DNA from: Actinomycetes bacterium
GTDB lineage: Bacteria; Actinomycetota; Acidimicrobiia; Acidimicrobiales; Palsa-688
Length of the DNA stretch: 64,000 nt
Direction of reading: 5' to 3'
Assembly: GCA_021787365.1 (NCBI GenBank)
Contig: JAJYMB010000144.1
Coordinates: forward strand, 1 to 64,000
Below, piece after piece: positions 34,471 through 43,698 of the stretch. The notes under the pieces were generated by a model that worked only from the letters and a program-made list of their open reading frames with translations, made no database searches and was not told the DNA's origin. Numbering within the stretch: the stretch's first letter is position 1; the number at the start of each line of letters is the position of its first letter. Made by a program: the position numbers and the translations under genes.

Positions 34471-35496
34471 TCAGATGGCCCCTTCGCTGAGCGCTTTTTG
34501 CACCCAGGGGATGACCTCGTCGAGCATCTGGTCGAGGGTAGTGGTGGCTTCGAAGCCGAGCACGCGCTTGGCTTTTTCGACAGACGGCACCCGCTTTTGC
34601 ACGTCGTACTCGAAGGGTGGGTCGCTCACGTAGCGGAAGGGCTCACCCGGCCCTTTTATCTTGCGCCAGATGAGCTCCGACAACTCGAGGACGGTGGTCG
34701 AGGCGGGGGTCGAAAGGTTGAAGTCCTCGTTCATAGCGGCATCAGCCTCCATAGCCATCACCACCCCCCTGGCGAGGTCCCCGCCATAAGTGTAGTGCCT
34801 CACCTGTGAGCCGTCACCCAGGATGTGGAGGGGGTCCTGGCCCTTTAGGACCTTTTGCACCAAGTCGGGCACGACATGGCTCATGGCGAGCTTGACGTTG
34901 CCGGAAGTGACCTCCACGTCCCCAAGGGCGCGGCCCTCGCCCACCCCGACGCAGTTGAACGGCCGGAGGATCGTGTAGGGCAGCTGGTACTGGTCCCACG
35001 CCGCCCTCGCGAAGTACTCGACGGCCAGCTTTTGGAACCCATAGGAAGAAAGAGGCGGCGGCACCTTGCGCTCGTCCCCTTCCACCGACGGCCACCGGTC
35101 GGTCGACTCGAAGACCATCGACGAGCTCATGTAAGTGACCTTGCGGAGCCGGCCCTGCTTGTACGCGGTGAGGGCGGCGTCGACGGAGGAGGCCATTATC
35201 CGTTCGTTGTTGGCGAGCAGGTCGTAGGCGTAGGTGTGGAAATAGGAGATCCCGCCGATCATCGCCGCGCCGGCGATGAAATGGTCTGCGCCGGCGAGCA
35301 GTTCTTCGAGCATCCCTGCGTCCCGGCAATCACCCTCTACGAAGCTGTAGTTGGGGTGGCTGTCGTAGGACTTCTTCACCGGGCCGTACTTCGAGTAATT
35401 GTCGACCCCGACCACCTCATGGCCTCGCTGGAGGAGCTCTTCTACCACATAGCCCCCGATGAAGCCGGCCGCGCCGGTCACCACCACTGTCGTCAT
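34471..35496 (-). CDS. NAD-dependent epimerase/dehydratase (extended SDR)
   Basis: A 341-aa SDR. TGAAGFIGG is at 7-15 and catalytic Tyr152-x3-Lys156 in 'SSYGFQKLAVE'. 'PYTILRPFNCVGVGEGRALGDVEVTSGNVKLAMSHVVPDLV' and 'LGDGSQVRHYTYGGDLARGVV' are typical of nucleotide-sugar epimerases. The start is ATG 35496 (MTTVVVTG), which overlaps the end of the upstream GT2 gene by four bases, so it is coupled to it. With the dehydrogenase and GT2 it makes a small sugar-nucleotide operon (34471-37438). Product not assignable. Confidence 0.9.
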   Translation of the reverse strand: MTTVVVTGAAGFIGGYVVEELLQRGHEVVGVDNYSKYGPVKKSYDSHPNYSFVEGDCRDAGMLEELLAGADHFIAGAAMIGGISYFHTYAYDLLANNERIMASSVDAALTAYKQGRLRKVTYMSSSMVFESTDRWPSVEGDERKVPPPLSSYGFQKLAVEYFARAAWDQYQLPYTILRPFNCVGVGEGRALGDVEVTSGNVKLAMSHVVPDLVQKVLKGQDPLHILGDGSQVRHYTYGGDLARGVVMAMEADAAMNEDFNLSTPASTTVLELSELIWRKIKGPGEPFRYVSDPPFEYDVQKRVPSVEKAKRVLGFEATTTLDQMLDEVIPWVQKALSEGAI

Positions 35497-36248
35497 CTTT
35501 CTCCTTCTCTTCCGTCGTGGCCTGCCATCCTGCGCACCTGCTCCACTTCGAGGCGGGGGCCGAAGGCAAACCTGTACCAACGCAGGTACGCGGGCAGCCA
35601 CTTCGCCATCTTGAAATTGGAAACTCCGAAGGTGCGGTCAAGCCAGATCGTAGGCACCTCTGCCACCGGCCGGCGCAGGCGTCGGGCCTTGGCGACCAGT
35701 TCCAGGCCCACCTCGAAGCCCTTGTCGCTGTCGATGCCCACCTCCTCCACGAAATGGCGGTCGTAGGCCTTGAAGGAATTGGTCGGGTCCCAGGTGCCGA
35801 CGCGGGCGAAGATCCTGAGCGACATCCCGGCCAGGCGTGACATGAACCCCTTCAAGAGCGGGCCGCCCACCTGCTGGCCGCCCCTCGAGTACCGCGACGC
35901 CGCAGCCACGACCACCCCCCTCTCCACGAGACGGGTCAACTGGTCTATCTGCTGGGGGTCGTCGCAGCCATCGGCCATGGTCACGACCACGACGTCGGCC
36001 GCCGCCGCCTCGAAGCCGGCCCGGATGGCCCGGGCAGGGCCGGGGCCGCCAGTGTTGATGACAAGGCGCACCCTCTGGTCCTCGCGGGCGTACTTCTCGA
36101 CCCAAGGGACCGTCGCGTCATCGGGCGAGTCGCAGACCACGAGCACCTCATAAGGCAGTTTGACGGCCTCTGTGATCCGCGAGAGCGCCGGCGTGATGGC
36201 CTCCCCCTCGTCGCGCGCCGTCACCACGACCGAGACCCGAGGCTTCAT
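35493..36248 (-). CDS. GT2 glycosyltransferase (dolichol-phosphate-mannose-synthase-like)
   Basis: A 251-aa soluble GT2 with 'RVSVVVTARDEGEAITPALSRI', 'YEVLVVCDSPDDATVPWVEKYA' and 'ADVVVVTMADGCDDPQQIDQLTRLV', the polyprenyl-phosphate sugar synthase pattern. No membrane helices. Its four-base overlaps on both sides join the dehydrogenase, GT2 and epimerase into one operon. Expected to move a sugar from a nucleotide donor to a lipid carrier or glycan. Confidence 0.88.
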   Translation of the reverse strand: MKPRVSVVVTARDEGEAITPALSRITEAVKLPYEVLVVCDSPDDATVPWVEKYAREDQRVRLVINTGGPGPARAIRAGFEAAAADVVVVTMADGCDDPQQIDQLTRLVERGVVVAAASRYSRGGQQVGGPLLKGFMSRLAGMSLRIFARVGTWDPTNSFKAYDRHFVEEVGIDSDKGFEVGLELVAKARRLRRPVAEVPTIWLDRTFGVSNFKMAKWLPAYLRWYRFAFGPRLEVEQVRRMAGHDGREGER

Positions 36249-37438
36249 ACGCGGACCCCCTCTCCCCGTACGCCCCAGATGTCGACCACTGGTTTTTGGA
36301 CCTCCAAGCGGGCATAGCGCCGATGAGGAGCCCCGATTACCAGGAGATCCGCCCGCGAGAGCACCTCTTCTTCCGGGACGAGGTTCGGGTCACTGCGCAC
36401 GTACGGGTCGGCGCAGACTACGCCGGCCGCCCTGAAGCGCAGGATCCGCTTCAACTTGTAGGCGAGGGAGCTACGGGTGTCGTCGCTCTCGCCCTTGAAC
36501 GCCATCCCCAAGATGCCGACCGTCATGGCCGAAAGGTCGTAGCGGTGCGCCAAGCGGTCCACCACGTAGAGCGGGAGGCCCTCGTTGACCATCATCGCGG
36601 CGTGGCCCAGCACGAAGTTGTTGTTGTTGAACGCGGCCAGCTGCATGGTGTCCTTCAGCAGGCAGGGCCCGGCGGCAAAGCCTGCGGCCGGGAGGTCGGC
36701 GGCCCGGGGGTAGTGGTGGGTGAGGCCGGCACGGATGCGTTCGTAATCGAGGCCGAAGTCGTTGGCCATCATGTAGAGCTGGTTGGCCAAGGCGAACTTC
36801 AAGTAGCGGTAGGTGTTGGTGAAGAGCTTGGCGAGCTCGGCCTCCTCTGGGGCCATCTCGACTGTCTCTCCGGTGAGGGCCTCGAAGAGCTTGCGGGCGC
36901 GCCCCATGGCCTCGGGGGTGCGGGCCGAGACGACCTGGGGCAGCTCGAAAAGCTCGGGGAACGCCTTGCCCTCGGCGATGCGCTCGGGGCAGAAGGCGAC
37001 CTCGACGCCGGCGCCGAGCTCAGCCACGCGCCGCTCGACGAGCGCCGTCACGCCGGGGAACACCGTGCTCCGGAGCACGAGCAGCTGGCCGGCCCGAAGG
37101 TGGGGGGCCAAGGCTTCCACCGCCGAGGGCACCGCCTGAGGGTCGGGGTTCAGGTGCTCGTCGACCGGCGTCCCGACCACCACTACGACATGCTCGGCGC
37201 GCGAGACGATCGCCGGGTCCGTCGTGGCCTCGAGCCGGCCGGCGGCGAGGGCGCGGGCGAGGACTTCAGGGGCACCCGGTTCGTCGAAGGGCATGTCCCC
37301 CGCCTCGACCATGGCCACCGCAGCTGGGTTTATGTCGTAGATGCCGGCGGAAAGGCCCCGTTCGGCAAAGGCGAGCGCCAGCGGCAAGCCCACGTGCCCG
37401 CAGCCACCTACGACCACGACGTCTAGTTCGAACCCCAT
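36245..37438 (-). CDS. nucleotide-sugar dehydrogenase (UDP-glucose/UDP-ManNAc dehydrogenase family)
   Basis: A 397-aa two-fold NAD oxidase of UDP-sugars to uronic acids. NAD motif GGCGHVG is at 11-17, 'RSTVFPGVT' near 123-131, 'FCPERIAEGKAFPEL' in the middle, and the catalytic Cys259 is in 'AAGPCLLKDT'. The C-terminal 'GVVCADPYVRSDPNLVPEEEVLSRADLLVIGAPHRRY' is the UDP-binding domain. Most like WecC-type enzymes. First gene of a three-gene operon, so it probably supplies a uronic acid for the polysaccharide. Confidence 0.9.
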   Translation of the reverse strand: MGFELDVVVVGGCGHVGLPLALAFAERGLSAGIYDINPAAVAMVEAGDMPFDEPGAPEVLARALAAGRLEATTDPAIVSRAEHVVVVVGTPVDEHLNPDPQAVPSAVEALAPHLRAGQLLVLRSTVFPGVTALVERRVAELGAGVEVAFCPERIAEGKAFPELFELPQVVSARTPEAMGRARKLFEALTGETVEMAPEEAELAKLFTNTYRYLKFALANQLYMMANDFGLDYERIRAGLTHHYPRAADLPAAGFAAGPCLLKDTMQLAAFNNNNFVLGHAAMMVNEGLPLYVVDRLAHRYDLSAMTVGILGMAFKGESDDTRSSLAYKLKRILRFRAAGVVCADPYVRSDPNLVPEEEVLSRADLLVIGAPHRRYARLEVQKPVVDIWGVRGEGVRV

Positions 37439-37633
37439 CGCTCCTGCTCCTGTGCGCCTCTCTTGACCGAGGCCACTTCTGCCTGTGCCCGCCGGCGGCC
37501 TGCGGGGAGCCTAGCAGGGCACCCCCGCTGGCTGCTACGTGGGGCCCACGGGGCTGCACCCGCCACTGGGGCGTTAACCCGCCTCCGGCTGTGCGAGCGC
37601 CTCGCCGGTACCCGCCGGACCGGCCCTCCGGCT

Positions 37634-38821
37634 TCACCTGTGGGACCCCACCTCCTTTTCCAGGTCCTCCTCCATCTCTTCTTCGAGCCGCTCCAGTGCT
37701 TCGGTGGTCTTGCCCGGGGCGAACAGCTCGGCCACCCACCGCCAGCGCTCTCGCCACACCGCTCGACGCGCCGCCAGGCCCGCCTGCGACTCGGCCGGCG
37801 GGTGCACGAGCATCGACAGGTAGGCCAACCCGCCCACCGGGATCGGCAACCAGAAGTTGACCAGGCGCCAGCCGACCACGCCCCAGATCGCGATGCCCCT
37901 CGGAGTGCCCAGGGCTACGAGCACGCTGGACACGCTGGCCTCCACCACGCCGAGCCCGCCCGGGGTGATGGGCAAGGCGGCCGCGATGTTGCCAACTCCG
38001 TAGGCCACGAGCAGGCCGACCGGGTTGACCCAATGGCCGAACGCCCCTACGAACACAAGGAGGGACCCGGCGTCCGCCAACCAGTTGGCCGCGGCGTACC
38101 CGACCGCCACCCACATGCGTCGCCGGTCGTGTGAGAGCTCGCGCACCCGGCTGATGAGCTGGGAGAAGAGCTTGGGCAGCGTCTCGGAGTGCAGGTACGG
38201 GAGCCGGCGGCCGAGCGCCCGCAGGAGCCGGATGGCGTGCTTGTCGCCCTTGCTCATCAAGACCACGAGCGCGACGAGGGTGCCCATCATGACCAGGCCG
38301 GCGAGCGCCACGAACAGGTACACCACGTGGAACCCGTAAATGGGCAGCGACGCGACGAGCGCCGCCATGAAGATCAGGTTGAGCACCACCGCCGAACCGA
38401 GGCCGAGAGTAGACAGCGTGAAGCCCGTGTCCGCCCCACCTACGCCGGCCTTCATGAGGAGGCGGTAGCCGAGCGAGTAGGCAACGGCGTTGCCGCCGGG
38501 CACGCAATGGCCGAGAGCCAGCATGGAAAGCTGGATCCGCGAGATGGAGGCGAAGCCGGGGTCGGAACCCTTGGGGACCAGCGCCCGGGTGAGCTGGAAG
38601 TAGGCCACGAGCGCCAGGGCCTCGAGGACGAGGCCGGCCAGGGGGAGGAACGGGTTGACCGAGCCGAGGAGGCGGAACGCCTCGTGCGTGCCACCGATCT
38701 GGGGCACGAGGACGTACTCGATGACGAAAAAGAGGACGAGCAGCTCAGCCAAGTGGCGCACCGTACGGGGCAGCCAATGCCGACGGCGGCGCGGGGCCGG
38801 CGAGGCGTCGGCCGTGCTCAT
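37634..38821 (-). CDS. lysylphosphatidylglycerol synthase TM-region/flippase-like membrane protein
   Basis: A 395-aa integral membrane protein with about eight helices of the UPF0104/LPG-synthase TM type. 'LSMLALGHCVPGGNAVAYSLGYRLLMKAGVGGADTGFTLSTL' and 'ITPGGLGVVEASVSSVLVALGTPRG' (the conserved P-G-G-x-G-x-x-E motif) are clear. The acyltransferase half of MprF is absent. Members flip or present lipids or glycans; substrate unknown. The end carries a charged helix 'ALERLEEEMEEDLEKEVG'. It follows the sugar-nucleotide operon by 195 bp on the same strand. Confidence 0.82.
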   Translation of the reverse strand: MSTADASPAPRRRRHWLPRTVRHLAELLVLFFVIEYVLVPQIGGTHEAFRLLGSVNPFLPLAGLVLEALALVAYFQLTRALVPKGSDPGFASISRIQLSMLALGHCVPGGNAVAYSLGYRLLMKAGVGGADTGFTLSTLGLGSAVVLNLIFMAALVASLPIYGFHVVYLFVALAGLVMMGTLVALVVLMSKGDKHAIRLLRALGRRLPYLHSETLPKLFSQLISRVRELSHDRRRMWVAVGYAAANWLADAGSLLVFVGAFGHWVNPVGLLVAYGVGNIAAALPITPGGLGVVEASVSSVLVALGTPRGIAIWGVVGWRLVNFWLPIPVGGLAYLSMLVHPPAESQAGLAARRAVWRERWRWVAELFAPGKTTEALERLEEEMEEDLEKEVGSHR

Positions 38822-38878
38822 CGCTACATTGTCGCGCCGGCTCCGGGCGCTGCCGGCGGTGCCGGCTGCCCTACGGGC

Positions 38879-39486
38879 TCAGCGGTGCAGCGCCGCGCCC
38901 AACGAGCCAGCCAGAGCCCTGAACGCCCTGCCCCTATGGGACAGCCCGTGCTTGGCCCCCGGAGTGGCTTCCTCGATCTCCCCGAAGGTCCGGCCGTCGC
39001 CCTCGTCCGGCACGAACACCGGGTCGTAACCAAAGCCGCCGGTGCCCCTCCGCTCCGGGGCGACCCAGCCTTCCACTACACCCTCGGCCATCTGTTCCCC
39101 ACCGCCCGGCCACAGGGCCACGGCCACGGTCACAAAGCGGGCGTGGCGTTGGGCCGGGGTGACGAGGCCCCTGGCCTGCAGTTCGGCGAGGAGGCGGTCG
39201 ACGTTGGCCTCGTCGTCGGCAGGCTCGCCGGCGTAGCGAGCCGAACGCACGCCCGGCGCACCTCCGAGCGCTCCCACCTCGATCCCGGTGTCCTCGGCGA
39301 TCGTAGGGAGGCCGGTCGCCTGCATGAGGGCAGCAGCCTTGCGGCGGGCATTCCCGGCGAGGGTCTCCTCGGTCTCTTCCACCTCCGGCACCTCGGCGGG
39401 CCGGTCGAGCAGTTCGATGTCGACGCCGGCGGCCGAAAAGATCTCGCGGATCTCGCGCGCTTTGTTGGCGTTGGTGGTAGCGAGCA
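38879..39486 (-). CDS. rdgB: RdgB/HAM1 non-canonical purine NTP pyrophosphatase
   Basis: A house-cleaning enzyme that hydrolyses dITP/XTP. 'VLATTNANKAREIREIF' is the N-terminal substrate loop, with 'TIAEDTGIEVGALGGAPGVRSARYAGEPADDEAN' and 'GTGGFGYDPVFVPDEGDGRTFGEI' as the core. The start is uncertain: GTG 39486 removes only the first residues before the beta strand, while CTG 39522, which overlaps the rph stop, would add 12. Downstream partner of rph as in mycobacteria (Rv1341). 'HRGRAFRALAG' at the end is typical. Confidence 0.9.
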
Positions 39487-39519
39487 CGTAGCGCCGCGGG
39501 ACGCTCGCCCCGTTCGCGC

Positions 39520-40287
39520 TCAGGCCTGGCCCCCTTTGCCGTTTGCCCTCACGCCGTGCTCTGGCGGCGGGGTAGCCACGACCCCGCCCTGAACGGACAG
39601 GAGGGACTGGATCCCGTCGCTGGCCAGGGCCAGCATCTGGTCGAGCTCTGAACGGGAAAAGGGGGCGCCCTCGGCCGTGCCCTGCAGCTCCACCAGGCGG
39701 CCCGAGGTGGTCATGACCACGTTCATGTCCACCTCCGCCGCCGAGTCCTCGACATAGGCGAGGTCGAGCATGGGCGAGCCCTCCACCATGCCCACCGAGA
39801 CAGCCGCGCAGCCCTCCTTCACCGGGTGGGCGGCCAACCGGCCTGCCGCGACCATCCGGCTGCAGGCGTCGTGGAGCGCGACCCAAGCCCCCACGATGCT
39901 CGCCGTCCTCGTCCCACCGTCGGCTTGGAGCACGTCACAGTCGAGTGTCACCTGGCGTTCGCCGAGCGCGACCATGTCGGTCACCGCCCGCAGGCTCCTG
40001 CCGATCAGCCGCTGTATTTCCTGGGTGCGGCCCGACTGGCGGCCACGGGTGGCTTCGCGCTCGACGCGCTCGGGCGACGAACCCGGCAGCATCGAGTACT
40101 CGGCGGTCACCCAGCCCTTGCCGCTCCCTTTCATCCAGCGAGGGGTGTCCTCGGAGAAAGAGGCCGTGCACAGCACGGCGGTCCGGCCCATGCGCACCAG
40201 CACCGAACCAGCTGCGAACTCGGTGAAGTCGCGCTCCAGCACCACCGGCCGGAGCTCGTCTCTCCGGCGCCCGTCGGCTCGCGTCAT
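39520..40287 (-). CDS. rph: ribonuclease PH
   Basis: A 255-aa phosphorolytic 3'-5' exoribonuclease for tRNA 3' ends. '[21 protein letters not shown]' and '[18 protein letters not shown]' start the domain, followed by '[44 protein letters not shown]' (active-site Arg cluster) and '[17 protein letters not shown]'. The start ATG 40287 overlaps the stop of the MBL gene (ATGA). Same gene order as Rv1339-Rv1340. Confidence 0.95.
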   Translation of the reverse strand: MTRADGRRRDELRPVVLERDFTEFAAGSVLVRMGRTAVLCTASFSEDTPRWMKGSGKGWVTAEYSMLPGSSPERVEREATRGRQSGRTQEIQRLIGRSLRAVTDMVALGERQVTLDCDVLQADGGTRTASIVGAWVALHDACSRMVAAGRLAAHPVKEGCAAVSVGMVEGSPMLDLAYVEDSAAEVDMNVVMTTSGRLVELQGTAEGAPFSRSELDQMLALASDGIQSLLSVQGGVVATPPPEHGVRANGKGGQA

Positions 40288-41036
40288 ACCTGCCATGTCC
40301 TGCCTACGGCCGCGACGTCCACGGGCCCACCAAAGGCCTCCTCGGCCTCCCGGCGAGCCTCGGACTTGTCGACCGGAGGGGCGATGTGGGTCAGCACGAG
40401 GCGCTCGGCGCCGGCCGCGGCTGCGGCCGCCCCTGCCTGGCGGGCGGACAGGTGCTGCACGAGCCCCTCGTTGCCGGTAGCGAGCGACGCTTCCACCAGC
40501 GCGAGCGTCAAGCCCCCGCCAAGTTCGGAGAAGTCCCAAGCCGGGCCGGTGTCAGCCGAGTACCCGAGAGCACGGCCGTCCATTTGGGCCCGGGCAGCCA
40601 TCGTCTCCACGGGGTGGTCCGTGCGCCTCCAGGTCCATCGGACCGGGCCTAGTTGGGTGCTCTCACCATCGGAGACCACCCGCCAGTCAAAGGTGCCGTC
40701 GAAGTGCTCGTCGCGCATTACTTGCTGCAGTTCCTCGGGCGCGTACAAGGGGAAGTCACGGCGCCCGAGGAAATAGCGGAGAGCAACGTAGAGGCTCTCG
40801 AGGTCGCTCCTGTGGTCGGCGTGGCAGTGGCTGATCACCGCGGCATCGAGACGGTCGAGGGGCACGTGCAACTGCAGGTTGGCGAGCGTGCCCGGGCCGG
40901 CCTCGAGCCAGGTGCAATGACCCCCGGCCTTCACCAGGTACCCGCTGCCGGCACCCCCAGGGCCGGGGTAGCTGCCGTCCGAACCGAGGACGGTGAGGGA
41001 AAACTCCGTACTGGCTTGGTCTCCGGGCGCTAGCAC
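40284..41036 (-). CDS. MBL-fold metallohydrolase (Rv1339-like)
   Basis: A 250-aa beta-lactamase-fold hydrolase with '[11 protein letters not shown]' (HxHxDH metal site), '[25 protein letters not shown]' and a late 'LVLTHIAPP'. It corresponds by position and motifs to mycobacterial Rv1339, reported to act as a cyclic-nucleotide phosphodiesterase-type enzyme. Start chosen is GTG 41036, since upstream in-frame sequence overlaps the intergenic region after cysM. Overlaps rph by four bases. Substrate not proven here. Confidence 0.85.
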   Translation of the reverse strand: MLAPGDQASTEFSLTVLGSDGSYPGPGGAGSGYLVKAGGHCTWLEAGPGTLANLQLHVPLDRLDAAVISHCHADHRSDLESLYVALRYFLGRRDFPLYAPEELQQVMRDEHFDGTFDWRVVSDGESTQLGPVRWTWRRTDHPVETMAARAQMDGRALGYSADTGPAWDFSELGGGLTLALVEASLATGNEGLVQHLSARQAGAAAAAAGAERLVLTHIAPPVDKSEARREAEEAFGGPVDVAAVGRTWQV

Positions 41037-41079
41037 GACCCCGGAGCCTAGTAGTACCGTCTCGAGGACCGTTGCCCGC

Positions 41080-42027
41080 TCAGAAGTAGAGCTCGTGGCG
41101 GGCGCGCTCGACCACTTCGTCGAGGTCTCCGCTCCACACGTCGGTGGAGAGGTACTTCCAGCCACCGTCGGGCGACACGGTGACGATCGTCCCTTCCTCG
41201 ATCTCGGAAGCGCAACGCGCCACGCCGGCCATGGCCGCCCCCGTCGAAAGCCCGGCGAAAATGCCGGAGGACGCGAGCCGGCGGGCCCACTCGATGCTCT
41301 CCCGGGGCCCGACGACCCTGCTCCGGTCGAGCAGGCTGTAACCGTCGTTGTCTATGAACACGGGAGGCACGAAGCCCTCGTCGAGGCTTTTCAGGCCCTC
41401 CACGGTCTCGCCCGCCGGCGGCTGCACGGCCCAGACCGACACCGCAGGGTTGCGCTCCTTCAGGAAACGACCGACACCGATGATCGTGCCCGCGGTCCCG
41501 AGGCCGGCCACGAAGTGGGTGACCTCTGGGCAGTCGCGCCAGATCTCCGGGCCCGTGCCCTCGTAGTGGGCCTTGGGGTTGGCCGGGTTGCCGTACTGGA
41601 AGGAGAACCACCAGTCCGGGTGCTCGCCGGCCAGTGCCTGGGCGCGGCGCATCGCCCCGTTGGAGCCCTCCGCCGCAGGCGAGAAGATGATCTCGGCCCC
41701 GAAGGCGAGGAGGAGCTTGACGCGCTCCGCAGAGACGTTCTCGGGGACGACGGTCGTGAAGGGGTAGCCCTTCACCTTGGCGATCATGGCCAGGCCCGCA
41801 GCCGTGTTGCCGCTCGAGGACTCGAGGATGCGCTGGCCGGGGCGAAGGCTGCCGTCTTTCTCCGCCTCTTCGATCATGTACTTGGCGGCCCGGTCCTTCA
41901 CGGAGCCGGCGGGGTTGACGCCCTCCAGCTTGATGAGCACCCGGGCGCGCCGGTTGGGCGACAACTCGCTGATGTCGACGAGGGGCGTGTTGCCGATCGT
42001 GTCGAGGACGCTGTCGTAGCGGGCCAA
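41080..42027 (-). CDS. cysM: cysteine synthase, CysM-type (CysO-dependent)
   Basis: A 315-aa PLP enzyme. Lys44 in 'NPAGSVKDRAAKYMI' binds PLP; 'ESSSGNTAAGLAMIAKVKGY' and 'GLGTAGTIIGVGRFLKE' are the substrate and phosphate loops. The position directly after a MoaD-like sulfur carrier and a JAMM protease fits the CysM of the Mec-CysO-CysM route, where O-phosphoserine and a thiocarboxylated CysO make cysteine, rather than sulfide-dependent CysK. The start is TTG 42027, 13 bp after cysO. Confidence 0.9.
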   Translation of the reverse strand: MARYDSVLDTIGNTPLVDISELSPNRRARVLIKLEGVNPAGSVKDRAAKYMIEEAEKDGSLRPGQRILESSSGNTAAGLAMIAKVKGYPFTTVVPENVSAERVKLLLAFGAEIIFSPAAEGSNGAMRRAQALAGEHPDWWFSFQYGNPANPKAHYEGTGPEIWRDCPEVTHFVAGLGTAGTIIGVGRFLKERNPAVSVWAVQPPAGETVEGLKSLDEGFVPPVFIDNDGYSLLDRSRVVGPRESIEWARRLASSGIFAGLSTGAAMAGVARCASEIEEGTIVTVSPDGGWKYLSTDVWSGDLDEVVERARHELYF

Positions 42028-42040
42028 AGCGGTTGCGCCC

Positions 42041-42316
42041 CTAACCGCCGGCGACAGCCGGCATGAGCGTCACGGTGTCCGCCGGCCCCACCTTCGCGTC
42101 GAGGCGGCCGAGGTATCGCACGTCGTCGTCGTTCAAGAAGACGTTGAGGTGCCTGTGCATGTCCCCTTCCGGCGTGAAGAGCGACTCGGAGAGGCCCGGG
42201 TACTGACGGACAAGGTCCTTGAACACTTCCCGAAGCGTGTCGCCCTCGGCCTTCACGACAGCCCCACCGCCCGCCAATGGGCGCAACACGGTGGGCAGAC
42301 GAACTTCTACTGGCAC
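42041..42316 (-). CDS. cysO: MoaD/ThiS-type sulfur carrier protein CysO
   Basis: A 91-aa ubiquitin-fold protein ending 'VTLMPAVAGG'; the C-terminal Gly-Gly becomes a thiocarboxylate that donates sulfur. 'VEVRLPTVLRPLAGG...VFKDLVRQYPGLSESLFTPEGDMHRHLNVFLNDDDVR' matches mycobacterial CysO/MoaD. Start GTG 42316; a longer frame exists, but the extra ~35 residues are not family-like. Carries sulfur to CysM downstream; the adduct is released by the Mec protease upstream. Confidence 0.88.
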   Translation of the reverse strand: MPVEVRLPTVLRPLAGGGAVVKAEGDTLREVFKDLVRQYPGLSESLFTPEGDMHRHLNVFLNDDDVRYLGRLDAKVGPADTVTLMPAVAGG

Positions 42317-42487
42317 GGCAGCTCCTGGTCGGTCCTGGTTGTTTCGTCGCAGCCACCCCCACCGGCGGACCACCGTGCCGGCCGAGGTAAACCCGACTTG
42401 TCCGATCACCATTGTAGGCAAAGGCCCGTCGTAACGGGTTGGGCGCCGGCGCTTGCCCGCTACCCCGGTAGGCGCGCCTGTCCTCGG

Positions 42488-43048
42488 TTACCAGCCCAGC
42501 GCGCGGGCGGCGATCCCCCGCGTGAGGACCGGCTCCTCCCTCACCTGCCCGCCGACAATCCGGTAACTGCGCAGGACAGGCTCGGTGTCACTGAGGGACA
42601 CCACCACGTAGTGCCACAGGGGGTCCGGGGCCGCCGCTATGTCGGTCGGCGAGGGGTAGGCCGGGCTGTGGGTGTGGGAGTGCCAGACGCCGATCAGGCT
42701 CCACCCCGCCCGTTCGGCCGCACGGTCAGCGCGGAGCAAGTCCTTCGGCTCCACTGTGTAAAGACGCGCCGAAAGGGCGGCGTTGGCGGCCGGGTAGACC
42801 TCGCACACCTCGGCCACGGTGAGGTCCTCGTGGCGCCAGCGCTCTCCATTGGCACCAGCCCCCCCGGCTCCCACCTCGCCGGCTCCCACCTCGCCGGCTC
42901 CCATCTCGCCGGCCTCGATGGATCCGGGCCCCACACCTCCGGTTCTCTCGACGCCGGCGAGCAGCCCGCAGGCTTCCATGGGCAGCCCGTCGAGGCAGTG
43001 GGCGACCACCCGTTCCCATAGGGCCTGGGGCAGCACGAGCACGGCCAC
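42488..43048 (-). CDS. mec: Mov34/JAMM metalloprotease Mec
   Basis: A 186-aa JAMM/MPN+ zinc peptidase that releases cysteine from CysO-Cys. The JAMM set is complete: Glu25 in 'MEACGLLAG', and His123-x-His125-x7-Ser133-x2-Asp136 in 'HSHTHSPAYPSPTD'. Residues ~38-66 are an Ala/Gly/Glu repeat (GAGEVGAGEVGAG, 15-bp DNA repeats at 42860-42910) inserted between the first strands, not in the usual Mec. Start GTG 43048 chosen so as not to overlap divergent smpB at 43071; an ATG/GTG 5' of it is possible. Confidence 0.87.
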   Translation of the reverse strand: MAVLVLPQALWERVVAHCLDGLPMEACGLLAGVERTGGVGPGSIEAGEMGAGEVGAGEVGAGGAGANGERWRHEDLTVAEVCEVYPAANAALSARLYTVEPKDLLRADRAAERAGWSLIGVWHSHTHSPAYPSPTDIAAAPDPLWHYVVVSLSDTEPVLRSYRIVGGQVREEPVLTRGIAARALGW

Positions 43049-43070
43049 GAAACTACCTTTGAATGACCTT

Positions 43071-43547
43071 ATGGCTGCCAAGGCGAACCCCCCACGCTCC
43101 GTGGTGATCAGTAACCGCCGAGCGCGCCATGACTACGACGTGCTCGGGACCTACGAGGCGGGGATCGTCCTCGTGGGGAGCGAGGTCAAGTCCTTCCGGG
43201 AGGGTAAGGTCAACCTGCGTGAGGCGTACGCGAGGGTCCAGGACGGCGAGGTCTGGCTACACGGGATGCACATCTCGCCTTACTTGCGTGCCGGCGCCTT
43301 CGGGACCGTCGACCCAGACCGCCCTCGCAAGTTGCTGCTCCACCGCCGAGAGATCAACCAACTGGCACGCGAGACCGAGCAGGGCCCCCTCACCATCGTC
43401 CCTCTCTCCGCTTACTTGAAGGATGGTCGGGCCAAGGTCGAGTTGGCGCTCGCCCGTGGGCGCAAGGCCTACGACAAACGCCGGGCCATTGCCGAGCGTG
43501 AGGCCGAGCTCGAGGCTAAGCGGGCGATGAGCGCCCGCCGGCGGTGA
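43071..43547 (+). CDS. smpB: SsrA-binding protein
   Basis: A 158-aa SmpB, the tmRNA partner that delivers alanyl-tmRNA to stalled ribosomes. 'VVISNRRARHDYDVLGTYEAGIVLVGSEVKSFREGKVNLREAYARVQDGEVWLHGMHISPY' is diagnostic; the basic tail 'GRKAYDKRRAIAEREAELEAKRAMSARRR' fits the C-terminal helix. Start ATG 43071. It stands divergent to mec. The RNA it serves, ssrA, lies 1.5 kb downstream at 45045-45397. Confidence 0.96.
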   Translation: MAAKANPPRSVVISNRRARHDYDVLGTYEAGIVLVGSEVKSFREGKVNLREAYARVQDGEVWLHGMHISPYLRAGAFGTVDPDRPRKLLLHRREINQLARETEQGPLTIVPLSAYLKDGRAKVELALARGRKAYDKRRAIAEREAELEAKRAMSARRR

Positions 43548-43698
43548 AGCCGGGGTGGTGGGTGATGGCCGTCCACCAGGTATGAGGTTTAGGTCACAAA
43601 GTGAACTTTCACGCTGCACACAGGCGGCTCCCAGGGAACAGGGGTAAGCCTGAGGGTGTTGAACCTGTAGAGGCGATGACATCGAAAGGACACAGGCC

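Noticed and set aside
37266-38507. 413-aa minus-strand open frame overlapping the flippase-like gene
   Set aside because: Out of frame with two well-supported genes and Arg/Gly-rich.
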